DNA of 64,000 bases from Bdellovibrio sp. KM01 (GTDB taxonomy: Bacteria > Bdellovibrionota > Bdellovibrionia > Bdellovibrionales > Bdellovibrionaceae): positions 3,720,001-3,784,000 of the forward strand of contig NZ_CP058348.1 in assembly GCF_013752535.1 (NCBI RefSeq). The letters run 5' to 3'. Both the position numbers and the translations under genes were made by a program. Position 1 is the stretch's first letter, and each line of letters opens with the position of its first letter. The notes under the pieces were generated by a model. It worked only from the letters and a program-made list of their open reading frames with translations. It was not told the origin of the DNA and ran no database searches. Positions 15,417 through 23,525 of the stretch are shown one piece after another.

Positions 15417-15762
15417 TGGTGGAGGCGGGGGGAATTGAACCCCCGTCCGCAAGTGATCCGCGATAAGGCGCTACATACTTAGTCAGTGTTTTAGATTGGT
15501 CCTCGGGCTTCCACAGACAAAATCCCTAAGACCTCTCCCCCAGTAATTTTAAGCGAGTCTGCTGGAGAAAACCCAACACGCCGAGGTCCCTAAATGACGA
15601 TCAATCCAAGAGCGGAACCACCTCAAGGTTGATCGTGCAGATTAATTAAGCTGCAAGTGCGTAATCGTTGCCAATTACAAAATGGACGTTTTTATCGAGG
15701 TCCTCATCCGCCCCGGTATGCTCCTTATGTTTCAGCACCCACGTCGAAGCCAGTACGCCCCC
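15417..15762 (-). ncRNA. ssrA: Transfer-messenger RNA (tmRNA)
   Basis: The 346-nt gene starts GGGGGCG and ends CGCCUCC plus ACCA, giving a seven-pair acceptor stem with one G-U. The T-arm reads GGGGGTTCAATTCCCCC and the 5' tRNA-like part has the usual CTGGCTTCGACG. An internal reading frame at 15646-15672 encodes the proteolysis tag GNDYALAA followed by TAA; the resume codon GGC is inferred. tmRNA and SmpB rescue stalled ribosomes and mark the nascent chain for degradation. Its 3' end is a common integration site for mobile elements. Confidence 0.95.
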
Positions 15763-16150
15763 AATGTGTGATCAACATAACTCGTTTATTGTAGCACAGA
15801 TTTTCGATTCGCTTCTCAGCTTTTCAAAGACCCAATATTCCCGCAAAACGATCGGACATAGTGTCTGCGAGAGAATTATAAAACAACACCCAATTCACCA
15901 CGTCATCGCCCTGTTTTTAAGCATTTTATGTTACACGAGATTAACAATACGCTAACGTAAGCATGACAATTCACCTGGTAAAAGGTCCTGTTATCCACCA
16001 TTTATAGGGGTCTTCCACAGACTTATCCACATAGTTGCTGAAAAAATGGTGATTTTTCGATTCGAAATTTAAGATTCTTAAATTTTCGCGAAATGGATTC
16101 GCATTTTCTGACATGCTTGGAAACTGGGCAAACTCACGCAAAAAGGGACA
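15763..16150. other. Gene-free stretch with two DnaA-box-like sites
   Basis: No gene is supported here. TTATCCACC at 15991-15999 and TTATCCACA at 16023-16031 match the DnaA box (the second exactly) in the same orientation, 32 nt apart, in AT-rich surroundings. Two boxes alone are not enough for an origin; they could regulate a neighbouring gene or titrate DnaA. Confidence 0.4.
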
Positions 16151-16176
16151 AAAAAAGGGGGGCAAATAGCCCCCCG
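16151..16176 (-). terminator. Rho-independent terminator of the TIGR02147 gene
   Basis: On the minus strand GGGGGGC pairs with GCCCCCC around a 5-nt loop and is followed by seven Ts. It lies 25 nt after the stop codon of the gene ending at 16202. Confidence 0.9.
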
Positions 16177-16201
16177 TTCGAATCAAAATTTTGATTTAAA
16201 T

Positions 16202-17428
16202 TTAGCGGAAAAGTTCAGCCGCTGATGCTGCCGCCGAAGCCAATGAACTTACATTTGAAGGTGCTTTGTTCACTTCCGTTTTCGCTGCCACAGGTACCGC
16301 AGGCGCTGCAGGAACCACCGGAGCTACCGGTGTTTGAACTTTCGCTGTCGCTGCAGCTGCTGTTGCTGCCACCGCTGCCTCAGAAGCCTGCGCAAGTACT
16401 GCTTCAGCTTTCGCTACAGCCTCTGCCGAAGGAGCCGCAGCTTCCATCACAGATTCAGCCAAGTGCACATCCAAAGCGCTTTGAACAATCGGAGAGTGCG
16501 CGTGAGTGCCAACACCCTCAACCGCATTTGTTACCGGGAACAATTGAATGTTCAATTGGTACACTCTTTCGCCTTTTGTTTTCATACGAGCGATCGAGTT
16601 GTCTTTGTTCAAACCTTTTCTCATCTGACGAAGTTTGAATTTGATTTCTTCAAACTCTGACTTCGTCAAAGACATCGTAAGCGTTCCGAACTCGCGGTCC
16701 GTTGGTTGATCTTGATAAATGGATTCAAGGCCCAAGTACATCAATTGAGATTGAAGCTTACGAACCAATGCCACGGGAATGTCTTCAGGAGATTCAGTCA
16801 GGGAGCGGGCTTTTTTGATCTCGCCCGTTTTTTCGTCACGACGAAGCTCACCCGACGCGATCAAGGCTGCCAAAGAGTTTTCGATTTCATCTTCAGAAGC
16901 TTTGCCACGAAGAAGTGCTTTCAAAGAAGCTGTGTCGAATGAAACACCTTCTTGATCCACCATCGCGTAAACGATCCAGGCAACCCAGTTCGGAACTTTC
17001 TCGAAGGACTTGCGATCGATCTCACCTGTTTTAAGTTTCACACCCACACGGTGCTCAGACATTTTTTTCAGGAAGATATTACGATCTGCAGGATCTGTTG
17101 CCTGAGTGAAATTCACCAGCAAACGGAACTCTTCAGTTTGTTCTTTATTAAAGCCCAACGCTTTACCAAATTTACCGATCATGTCTTCAGAAAGGTTGCG
17201 CTTTCCTTCGATGATCATTTTCAAATAATTTGGTGATTTGATATTCGCTGCTGCCGAGAAAACTGCGTAGTTATATTGGCGCAAAGAGCTCTTAGTAGCT
17301 TTGCGTTTGTACTGATAATAGTCCGCCAAATATTCGCGGTAGTTCATGTAATCAGACAATACTGGCGGAACCAGCGAAGTTGTTGAAATTTCTTTGCCTT
17401 TGCCGAACTCAGGTTGATTGTGTTGCAT
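16202..17428 (-). CDS. TIGR02147-family protein with an Ala/Pro-rich tail
   Basis: The 408-residue product contains the TIGR02147/DUF4423 region (residues ~25-290). It opens with the family's start YMNYREYLADYYQYKRKATKSSLRQYNYAVFSAAANIKSPNYLKMIIEGKRNLS, a helix-turn-helix-like part. Later family blocks are FEKVPNWVAWIVYAMVD and LTMSLTKSEFEEIKFKLRQMRKG. The family is expanded in Bdellovibrio and Fibrobacter; a regulatory role is suspected, not proven. Residues ~330-408 are low-complexity Ala/Val/Pro/Lys, an extension not typical of the family. The gene is monocistronic, ended by a strong terminator. Confidence 0.85.
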   Translation of the reverse strand: MQHNQPEFGKGKEISTTSLVPPVLSDYMNYREYLADYYQYKRKATKSSLRQYNYAVFSAAANIKSPNYLKMIIEGKRNLSEDMIGKFGKALGFNKEQTEEFRLLVNFTQATDPADRNIFLKKMSEHRVGVKLKTGEIDRKSFEKVPNWVAWIVYAMVDQEGVSFDTASLKALLRGKASEDEIENSLAALIASGELRRDEKTGEIKKARSLTESPEDIPVALVRKLQSQLMYLGLESIYQDQPTDREFGTLTMSLTKSEFEEIKFKLRQMRKGLNKDNSIARMKTKGERVYQLNIQLFPVTNAVEGVGTHAHSPIVQSALDVHLAESVMEAAAPSAEAVAKAEAVLAQASEAAVAATAAAATAKVQTPVAPVVPAAPAVPVAAKTEVNKAPSNVSSLASAAASAAELFR

Positions 17429-17519
17429 AGAAATCGCTCCTTTGCGCCTAAATAGTTGAACGCAGTTGGAGCTTCAAAACAAGGGGATTCCAATTATCTC
17501 ACCCCATGTTTTCGCGCGG

Positions 17520-17557
17520 CATAAAAAAGGGGCTTTCCTTTTTAGGAAAACCCCTTG
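17520..17557 (-). terminator. Rho-independent terminator of the proline-rich protein gene
   Basis: On the minus strand AAGGGG..TTTCC and GGAAAGCCCCTT form a long stem followed by TTTTTT. It lies 28 nt after the stop at 17585. Confidence 0.85.
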
Positions 17558-17584
17558 ATAGAGAACATATTTTTTTGAAAACCA

Positions 17585-18637
17585 CTAGCGAGGGCGCGGT
17601 CTTGGTGGAGGTGGTGGTTGCGGACCATCACATTTTTCAAGCCACAAAGTCACATTGCGGATATCCAACTGCCCCTGACTGTAGAAAACCAAACTTTCAG
17701 CGCCCTGACCAATCACCGCGTTATGTGGATTGATCGTGTAGTTTTGATTCCAAGGACCCACTTGTACACGTTGTGTTTGGAAAACTCCGTTGATTGCAAA
17801 ATCCAAGAAGGAAACATTCTGCAATGAGTTCGCATCAAATTGCACGCCTACCAAACGATAGCCACGATATTGTTGCCAATTAAAGTATGGAGCTAAATCC
17901 AGGCGATCGTTACCGATCATGCGACGATTGATTCCCAAATTTACCGGGAAACCTTGACCGGGTTGTTGGGGACCACCGTTGCCTGGGCAACTGATGTTGA
18001 CTGCGATTGTTGCGATGTCTGACATGCCACGAACTTCAACTTCCATCAGTCGAACACCATTTCCAATCACTGCTGGGAAACGAGGAACGAAGCTGACAAA
18101 ACGCTGTGGAGAGTTCACCCATTGATCAACTTGACCATTGATGATGAAACCCATTTGCGTGCGAATATCAGATCCCAACACTTGCACATCAACGGAAGTC
18201 ACTGTGCAACCTGCGTAACGTTCATTTACTCCCGCAAGAGCAAACAAATTAAAGCGTTCATTAAACACGCGACGTTGGATGTAGATTACTTTTTGTTCTG
18301 AGTTATATCCACCGTTACCACCATTACCTGGATATGGTTGACCAGGATATTGCGGAGGCTGCACTGGAGTCGTCGCTGGTGGACGTTCTGGCGCAGGACG
18401 CGGAGGAAGTGGGCGTGGCGCTGGTTTAGGACGTGGGCCCGGTTGTGTTTGAGGAGGTTGCCCTGGGCGATTCGGCTCGCCCGGATAAGGAAGATCGTCA
18501 TCTGGAAGAGGCAGTGGTTTATCGTAGCCACCATTTCTTGGGCCTTGATGTTGTCTTTGTTGCGCTTCAACGACTTGTGGTCCAACCATCATCGTCATGG
18601 AAATCGCCAAGAATAAAATCTGCTGTTGTAGAGCCAT
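17585..18637 (-). CDS. Secreted proline-rich protein with two tandem repeat domains
   Basis: The 350-residue protein starts with a signal peptide ending around VVEAQ. Residues ~30-105 form a Pro/Gly/Arg-rich linker. Two homologous domains follow. The first has IQRRVFNERFNLFAL, YAGCTVTSVDVQVLGSD, GFIINGQVDQ and AVIGNG...IATIAVNISC; the second has INRRMIGNDRLDLAP, YRGYRLVGVQFDANSL, DFAINGVFQTQ and AVIGQG...DIRNVTLWLEKC. The repeat is obvious by eye and each unit ends in a Cys. A second Pro/Arg run closes the protein. No known family is recognised; beta-rich structure and periplasmic or surface location are inferred. Confidence 0.7.
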   Translation of the reverse strand: MALQQQILFLAISMTMMVGPQVVEAQQRQHQGPRNGGYDKPLPLPDDDLPYPGEPNRPGQPPQTQPGPRPKPAPRPLPPRPAPERPPATTPVQPPQYPGQPYPGNGGNGGYNSEQKVIYIQRRVFNERFNLFALAGVNERYAGCTVTSVDVQVLGSDIRTQMGFIINGQVDQWVNSPQRFVSFVPRFPAVIGNGVRLMEVEVRGMSDIATIAVNISCPGNGGPQQPGQGFPVNLGINRRMIGNDRLDLAPYFNWQQYRGYRLVGVQFDANSLQNVSFLDFAINGVFQTQRVQVGPWNQNYTINPHNAVIGQGAESLVFYSQGQLDIRNVTLWLEKCDGPQPPPPPRPRPR

Positions 18638-18784
18638 TTCGTCCCCCTTTGGATCAATTAGAATCTGCGAGGAGGCTATAAAGCAAGCGTTATACCAATT
18701 TATTCGGTGTCACTAAGCTCCCAAAATGCTCACTAGAGCGGTGTTTCCAATATCCGTTAAATGTCCGGCAGGCGGATTGGGCAT

Positions 18785-18820
18785 AAAAAAAGGGCCACAG
18801 CTTGGAGTCTGTGGCCCTTG
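18785..18820 (-). terminator. Rho-independent terminator of the large lipoprotein gene
   Basis: On the minus strand GGGCCACAG pairs perfectly with CTGTGGCCC, followed by seven Ts. It lies downstream of the stop at 18858. Confidence 0.9.
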
Positions 18821-18857
18821 GGCAAACAAAGGGGGATCCTTTATTTGTATTTTGGGT

Positions 18858-20150
18858 TTATTCAACTGATGGCAAATCGTCGCTGCCACCATCTTCGTAA
18901 CCGCCACCAGGGTTTTGGTTACCGTTGTCGTTACCTTGATCTTGTTGATCTTGGTAATCGTTCAAATCGATCACTGGTTTAGATCTTCTCATGAAAGTGA
19001 TTGCGAATACGTCTTGTTTGTAAGTGCCGTATTTTCTCATTTTAAATACCAGGCGAATTTGACCTAAACCGTTGTTCGCAGTCAAACGAGCTTCACCAAT
19101 CATGTTTTGGTAAGTCAGGTGAACACCGCTGCTGATATCGTCGTCATCATTTGGATCTTTCGCCAAACGTTTCAAAACCACATTTGTAGAGTTACCAGAT
19201 TGCGGAGAAACCAACGGACCAGAGAATGCCAACATTTGGTTTTCATAAGTTTTAAGAACTACTGTGAAACCAGCACGACCGTTAACAACTTCCCATGAAC
19301 TCATTTTGGAAGATTGAACGCGGTTCGTTCCAGATTTCGTTTCGAATGTGCTAACAGCCATGTCTTTGATGAAATCGTATTCTGGATTGCCAGAACCCGG
19401 AGACATCTTAAAGAAAAGATCTGCATTTGATTGACGGAATACGATGTCGATGTGACTTGCAGAACCTGACCAACCCAATTCTACTTTAACCAAAGTAGTT
19501 TCGCATTTACCATCAAGGTCCAAACACTGAAGAGTACCACGGATTGGCATAGAACCAGTAGTTTTAGTGCCGTTACCAGTACGAGCAGAACGAAGTCTTA
19601 CGATTTCGTTCCCGTCTTCAAAAGCAGAATCGCCAACCAAGTTATATACACGAGCGAAGCCGTTTTCTTGAATATTCAAAGTAACAACAGATAGACCAGA
19701 GATGCTTTCGAATTTCAATTTAGCTTCAGTAACAGAAGCCGAAAGACCCAATTGATCGCGTTTCAAACCACGCAATACATCCAATGTGTCATCTGGCGAA
19801 GAAGAAGTATAAAGCAGACCTTCTTTAGAAACACCACCCGTTAAACGTTTACCATAGGCATTGCTATCAACGTTTGCTGGGTTGTTGTTTCCGTATTGCT
19901 TACCCATGATCACGCCATCTTTATTGATTTCATAATCAGGACCTGAAGATTGAGCATTTGTTTTGCCCACAGGTGCAGAAGGATTCACATTTGTGCCGGC
20001 GCCACCAAGATCTGGAAGATCCTCGACCTGGCCCGTAGATTCAGTTTGTGTTGGAGGCGGTGGACCACCAACTGTTTTGTCTTTGTTGCAGGCAGTAAGG
20101 CCTAGCGTTGCGAGCAAAGCCGCAGTAATCAGAGTATGTTTGTGCAACAT
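18858..20150 (-). CDS. Large hypothetical lipoprotein
   Basis: From the ATG at 20150, with GGAGG six bases upstream, the product is 430 residues. MLHKHTLITAALLATLGLTAC is a lipoprotein signal with lipobox LTAC. The mature protein has a Thr/Gln/Pro linker, then a largely beta region containing LSVVTLNIQENGFARVYNLVGDS, GTLQCLDLDGKCETTLVKVELGW and VNGRAGFTVVLKTYENQMLAFSGPL. It ends in an acidic Gln/Gly/Asp-rich tail (DQQDQGNDNGNQNPGG). No family is recognised. An in-frame extension to 20216 is hydrophobic but lacks a ribosome site and would precede the perfect lipobox signal, so it was not used. Confidence 0.75.
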   Translation of the reverse strand: MLHKHTLITAALLATLGLTACNKDKTVGGPPPPTQTESTGQVEDLPDLGGAGTNVNPSAPVGKTNAQSSGPDYEINKDGVIMGKQYGNNNPANVDSNAYGKRLTGGVSKEGLLYTSSSPDDTLDVLRGLKRDQLGLSASVTEAKLKFESISGLSVVTLNIQENGFARVYNLVGDSAFEDGNEIVRLRSARTGNGTKTTGSMPIRGTLQCLDLDGKCETTLVKVELGWSGSASHIDIVFRQSNADLFFKMSPGSGNPEYDFIKDMAVSTFETKSGTNRVQSSKMSSWEVVNGRAGFTVVLKTYENQMLAFSGPLVSPQSGNSTNVVLKRLAKDPNDDDDISSGVHLTYQNMIGEARLTANNGLGQIRLVFKMRKYGTYKQDVFAITFMRRSKPVIDLNDYQDQQDQGNDNGNQNPGGGYEDGGSDDLPSVE

Positions 20151-20287
20151 TGAAAACCTCCAAGTTTTTTCAGTCACGAGTTTTGATAGGACCAGCAATA
20201 GCAAGGCCCAGGCCAAGTTTTGTCACTCCTTAACGGGCTTGTATTGCAATAGACACGTATCCTATGATGGGTTTGAGAAGGAATTAC

Positions 20288-20977
20288 ATGCCTGTTTATA
20301 ATTTGAGCGCATTGATGAATGATTCGAGGCTATTACGACACCACCTGCTGAAAGTGACCGTGGGAGGCCTGATTTTAGCGGCTGCCGCTGCTTTCTTATT
20401 TGATCAAAAGCTTGCGGTGTTATTTGGGACGCCTTGGGCGCATCAATTCTGGAGACCCCTTGCTCGCGAGGTCACAAACATCGGTCTTTCCGAGCACTAT
20501 TTTATCATCGCTATTGGCTCATGGATTATCTGTGCTTTTATAGCTCCAAGAATCGAGGGAATAAAAAAGTACTCAGCCAAGATCGATTATTTCCGCCGCT
20601 GGGGCTTGAATTTGTTGTTAGCTCTTTTAGTTTCCGGGGCAATCACTCATGTGATTAAATTCTGCGTCGGCCGACAGCGTCCTCATAAAAGCCCTGTTGG
20701 CGATCCATTTGTGTTTGATCACTTTACCACGCACTGGCACTGGCATTCATTTTCTTCAGGTCATTCGCAAGTTATGTTTACGGCGGCAGTGTTGTTCACG
20801 TTAGCGTTTCCAAAATGGAAGTGGGCGTGGCTAACTATCGCGGTTCTGGCTTGCGCAACTCGTATTATGATTCAAGACCACTTCTTAAGTGATGCGATCT
20901 TTGGAGCGTGTGTGGGTTACATGGGATCATTGCTGGCACTTAAATGGATGCGCAAAGGTAAAAACGCGATCGTTTAA
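20288..20977 (+). CDS. PAP2-family membrane phosphatase
   Basis: The start at 20288 follows AGAAGGA. The 229-residue product has about five to six membrane helices and the three PAP2 phosphatase motifs: KFCVGRQRP, SFSSGHS (with the helper His) and RIMIQDHFLSD (with the nucleophile His). Such enzymes dephosphorylate lipid pyrophosphates or phosphatidic acid at the outer face of the inner membrane, for example undecaprenyl pyrophosphate recycling or lipid A 1-phosphate removal; which one cannot be decided. Its end overlaps the convergent metallopeptidase gene by 4 nt. Confidence 0.88.
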   Translation: MPVYNLSALMNDSRLLRHHLLKVTVGGLILAAAAAFLFDQKLAVLFGTPWAHQFWRPLAREVTNIGLSEHYFIIAIGSWIICAFIAPRIEGIKKYSAKIDYFRRWGLNLLLALLVSGAITHVIKFCVGRQRPHKSPVGDPFVFDHFTTHWHWHSFSSGHSQVMFTAAVLFTLAFPKWKWAWLTIAVLACATRIMIQDHFLSDAIFGACVGYMGSLLALKWMRKGKNAIV

Positions 20978-21732
20978 GATCGCTCTGATAAAAAGTCTGT
21001 CAGATTTTGTGAAGACTTCAGTGTCTTCACAATTCTTGAATAATCCGGAATGAATTCTTCAACGACTCCCCAGAATTTTGGGGAATGATCCATGTGTTTT
21101 AGATGTGCCAACTCATGCACCACCACATAGTCCATCACTTCTTCGCTGAATACGATCAAACGCCAGTTTAGATTTAAAACTTTTCTGGAAGAACAACTCC
21201 CCCAGCGTGTTTTCTGTTCGCGGAATTTTAACTGCGACGGATAAAGCTTCATGAGGTTCGCCCAGTGATTTACTTTCTGGGTCAGCAACTTAATCGCTTC
21301 TCGCTTATAAAACGCCCTGAATTCCGCGATGGCTTTGGGATGATGTTCAAGCGAAGTATTTGCTTCCCATTGATCTTTGGGTATATGCAAAAACAATTGT
21401 TCATCACTAACCGATACAAATGACTTTTTACCCAGAGTGATCACGACCTTAAGTTCGCGCTCGACCCCTAGGAAAGGAAACTTCTCCCCGGCTTTAATGG
21501 TTTTCTTAGGATAAAGCTCGGCCATGGCGTCGAACTTGATAAAGTTCTTTTCAATCCATTCGCGCTTTGCGGCCAGGAAATCGAGCACCGTCTTTTGCGA
21601 GGTGATTTTGTTAGTCACCACTTTAATGGGGCGATTGGGATAGAGGTAAATCGATAAAGACCTGCGAAAAGGCTTACGGTGAAGCTCCACCGCCCAGTTA
21701 GCAAAATCAAAAAGTTCAATCGACCCACTCAT
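20974..21732 (-). CDS. YgjP-like zinc metallopeptidase domain protein
   Basis: The 252-residue protein carries the YgjP/DUF45 signature. FREQKTRWGSCSS precedes LNWRLIVFSEEVMDYVVVHELAHLKHMDHSPKFWGVV. HELAH is the HExxH zinc site and His in KHMDHSPKFW supplies the third ligand. The N-terminal ~130 residues are the usual beta-rich region of the family. Members are thought to be metal-dependent proteases associated with restriction or stress, but substrates are unknown. The gene converges with the PAP2 gene and diverges from srkA, whose start lies 47 nt away. Confidence 0.88.
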   Translation of the reverse strand: MSGSIELFDFANWAVELHRKPFRRSLSIYLYPNRPIKVVTNKITSQKTVLDFLAAKREWIEKNFIKFDAMAELYPKKTIKAGEKFPFLGVERELKVVITLGKKSFVSVSDEQLFLHIPKDQWEANTSLEHHPKAIAEFRAFYKREAIKLLTQKVNHWANLMKLYPSQLKFREQKTRWGSCSSRKVLNLNWRLIVFSEEVMDYVVVHELAHLKHMDHSPKFWGVVEEFIPDYSRIVKTLKSSQNLTDFLSERS

Positions 21733-21779
21733 AGGAAAGGAGAATGACTTAAGCCAAGAAAAGTGGCAATCTAATTCCC

Positions 21780-22760
21780 ATGGATAATAACTCTTCGTTT
21801 TATAATTTGGATCCCGATAAAGTTCTGCAGGCTGCAGAGAACGCGGGCTTTTATCCGACCGGTGAATTTGCGCAGCTGAACTCTTATGAAAATCGCGTGT
21901 TTGATATCAAACTCGAGGAACCAGTCGAGCCAAACTCACAAAGCAAGAACGTTATTGCCAAGTTCTATCGTCCTAATCGCTGGAGCAAGGAAGCGATTTT
22001 GGAAGAGCACGAATTTTTGTTGTCGTTACGAAACGAAGGCATCCCTGCGGTGGCTCCCCTTTTCCAAGGACATGATTCCACGGTTTCTGAAGTGGATGGA
22101 ATGTATGTTGCATTTTTTCCGAAAGTTTTAGGGCGCATGCCTCAGGAGTTTTTGGGAGATGATTATCGCAAAGTCGGAAGACTGATGGCGCAGGTTCATA
22201 ATGTGGGTGCACGCAAGAAAGCTCCACATCGCCCTGTGCTGGATACAAGTTATTACGGCGGCTGGGAAACTTTAGACAATTTGCAGGACTGGGTTACTCC
22301 AGAACTGCGCGGTCGCTACAATGCAGCTGCCGAAGACATTTTGTATGCGATCGATGATAGTTTTGATCCGTCTGAATTTATTCGCATCCACGGCGACTGC
22401 CACAAAGGAAATTTGCTGAATAACGGAACACAGTTTTTCCTGGTCGACTTTGATGATTTCGTGAACGGCCCGGTGGTTCAGGATTTCTGGATGTTGTTAT
22501 CCGGGGATCAGGAAACATTCGGTGAAGAAAAAGATTTAATCATTTCTGGTTATGAAGAACTGCGCGAGTTTCCGGATCATCAATGGTCGTGGATTCCCAT
22601 GCTGCGTGGACTTCGCATTATTTCTTATGCTGGATGGATCGCGAAACGCTGGGTGGATCCAAGTTTCCCAAGAATTTTTCCAGAGTTTAACACATACAGA
22701 TATTGGGCTGAAGAAGTGGAAGCACTCGAAAAAATCGCGTGGTCGATTAATCCATCTTAA
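21780..22760 (+). CDS. srkA: Stress response kinase A (YihE/RdoA family Ser/Thr kinase)
   Basis: The 326-residue product matches the length (~328) and motifs of SrkA, an aminoglycoside-phosphotransferase-like protein kinase. SYENRVFDIKLEE and VIAKFYRPNRWSKEAILEEHEFL carry the ATP-binding Lys and Glu. VGRLMAQVHNVGARK follows, then IRIHGDCHKGNLL with the catalytic Asp and LVDFDDFVNGPVVQDFWML with the metal-binding Asp. In E. coli this kinase counteracts stress-induced cell death and is linked to the Cpx response. No partner gene is adjacent here; it diverges from the YgjP-like gene. Confidence 0.88.
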   Translation: MDNNSSFYNLDPDKVLQAAENAGFYPTGEFAQLNSYENRVFDIKLEEPVEPNSQSKNVIAKFYRPNRWSKEAILEEHEFLLSLRNEGIPAVAPLFQGHDSTVSEVDGMYVAFFPKVLGRMPQEFLGDDYRKVGRLMAQVHNVGARKKAPHRPVLDTSYYGGWETLDNLQDWVTPELRGRYNAAAEDILYAIDDSFDPSEFIRIHGDCHKGNLLNNGTQFFLVDFDDFVNGPVVQDFWMLLSGDQETFGEEKDLIISGYEELREFPDHQWSWIPMLRGLRIISYAGWIAKRWVDPSFPRIFPEFNTYRYWAEEVEALEKIAWSINPS

Positions 22761-22879
22761 GTGTGAGTTCCAACATGGAACTAGTCTCCCTCTGAAAATC
22801 AAAATTATTTCATAAATATTAGTTTACTTTGCATCGGCCTCTTGAGATATTGGATTCACTCTATTGAAAGGAGGCCATC

Positions 22880-22963
22880 ATGCAACTGATGATTAATTCA
22901 AAAAATATTCATTCCCATTCTGGGATTACGACCGAGATGGCTTCCGATTGTTTCGTTTTTTAA
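22880..22963 (+). CDS. Possible small protein (27 residues)
   Basis: An AAAGGAGG Shine-Dalgarno at 22867-22874 is placed ideally before an ATG that opens a 27-codon frame (MQLMINSKNIHSHSGITTEM, then ASDCFVF) ending at TAA. The ribosome site is among the strongest in the window, and the surrounding 370 nt has no other gene. It could be a real small protein or a leader peptide for the downstream gene at 23130. No homologue is known to me. The rest of 22761-23129 shows nothing else clear. Confidence 0.4.
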   Translation: MQLMINSKNIHSHSGITTEMASDCFVF

Positions 22964-23129
22964 GGTAACTATCTCGATTCTCATTCTCACTAAATTTTAA
23001 AAATCTTGCGCGCGCTGACTTAGTCACGTTCTGCAAACTTATATTTTTTCACAACAAACTCTCGTCAGAGCTTTGGTCCGCGGCCTTTGGATCTGCGCTT
23101 TGGCGAGCATTATCCACCCAGGAGGAATT

Positions 23130-23429
23130 ATGAACGCGTTATTGCGTAAACAAGCGGTATGGAAATACCGAAACCAACGAGTCTTATTAAGGCTCGTGGA
23201 TTCTTCTGCGGATGTGTATGTTGAAAGCGTAGTAAAGGCCGGTCATGTAATGAGCTTCCTCCTGTATTTGGTGTATCGAACACCTGGATTTATGCTCGCC
23301 ATTTTCGAATGGATCTTACAAGGACCGGAACTAAAGTATCGCTTTCAACCTGATGCTCCAGCAGAAGCTGTTCAACCGAATCTTCAAGCAATTGAAGCGC
23401 GGTTAAAATATCAAATATATATTCGATAA
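23130..23429 (+). CDS. Hypothetical small protein
   Basis: The ATG at 23130 has GGAGGAATT directly upstream. The 99-residue product has a basic N-terminus (LLRKQAVWKYRNQRVLLRLV), a central hydrophobic segment (VMSFLLYLVYRTPGFMLAIFEWIL) that could be a membrane helix, and a charged tail. No family is recognised. A strong terminator follows within 5 nt, so the transcript ends here. Confidence 0.6.
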   Translation: MNALLRKQAVWKYRNQRVLLRLVDSSADVYVESVVKAGHVMSFLLYLVYRTPGFMLAIFEWILQGPELKYRFQPDAPAEAVQPNLQAIEARLKYQIYIR

Positions 23430-23433
23430 TTTT

Positions 23434-23460
23434 GAAGGAGGGTTTTTACCCTCCTTTTTT
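23434..23460 (+). terminator. Rho-independent terminator
   Basis: GAAGGAGGG and CCCTCCTTT form a stem with a T-rich loop and a six-T tail, immediately after the stop at 23429. Confidence 0.88.
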
Positions 23461-23525
23461 ATTGACGGACTGTCCTTGGGTCGGGAAAGCTTTTAAAGAA
23501 AGCAAATTTGACCAAGGATGGATTT

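Noticed and set aside
15668-15955. 95-codon plus-strand frame
   Set aside because: It begins inside ssrA on the opposite strand and has no ribosome site or protein-like features.
15763-16150. Chromosomal replication origin
   Set aside because: Only two DnaA-box matches are present, and dnaA, dnaN, gyrB, rpmH and parA/parB are not nearby.
15971-16186. 71-codon minus-strand frame downstream of the TIGR02147 gene
   Set aside because: Its first part overlaps the TIGR02147 terminator hairpin, so it would be transcribed only by read-through; no ribosome site.
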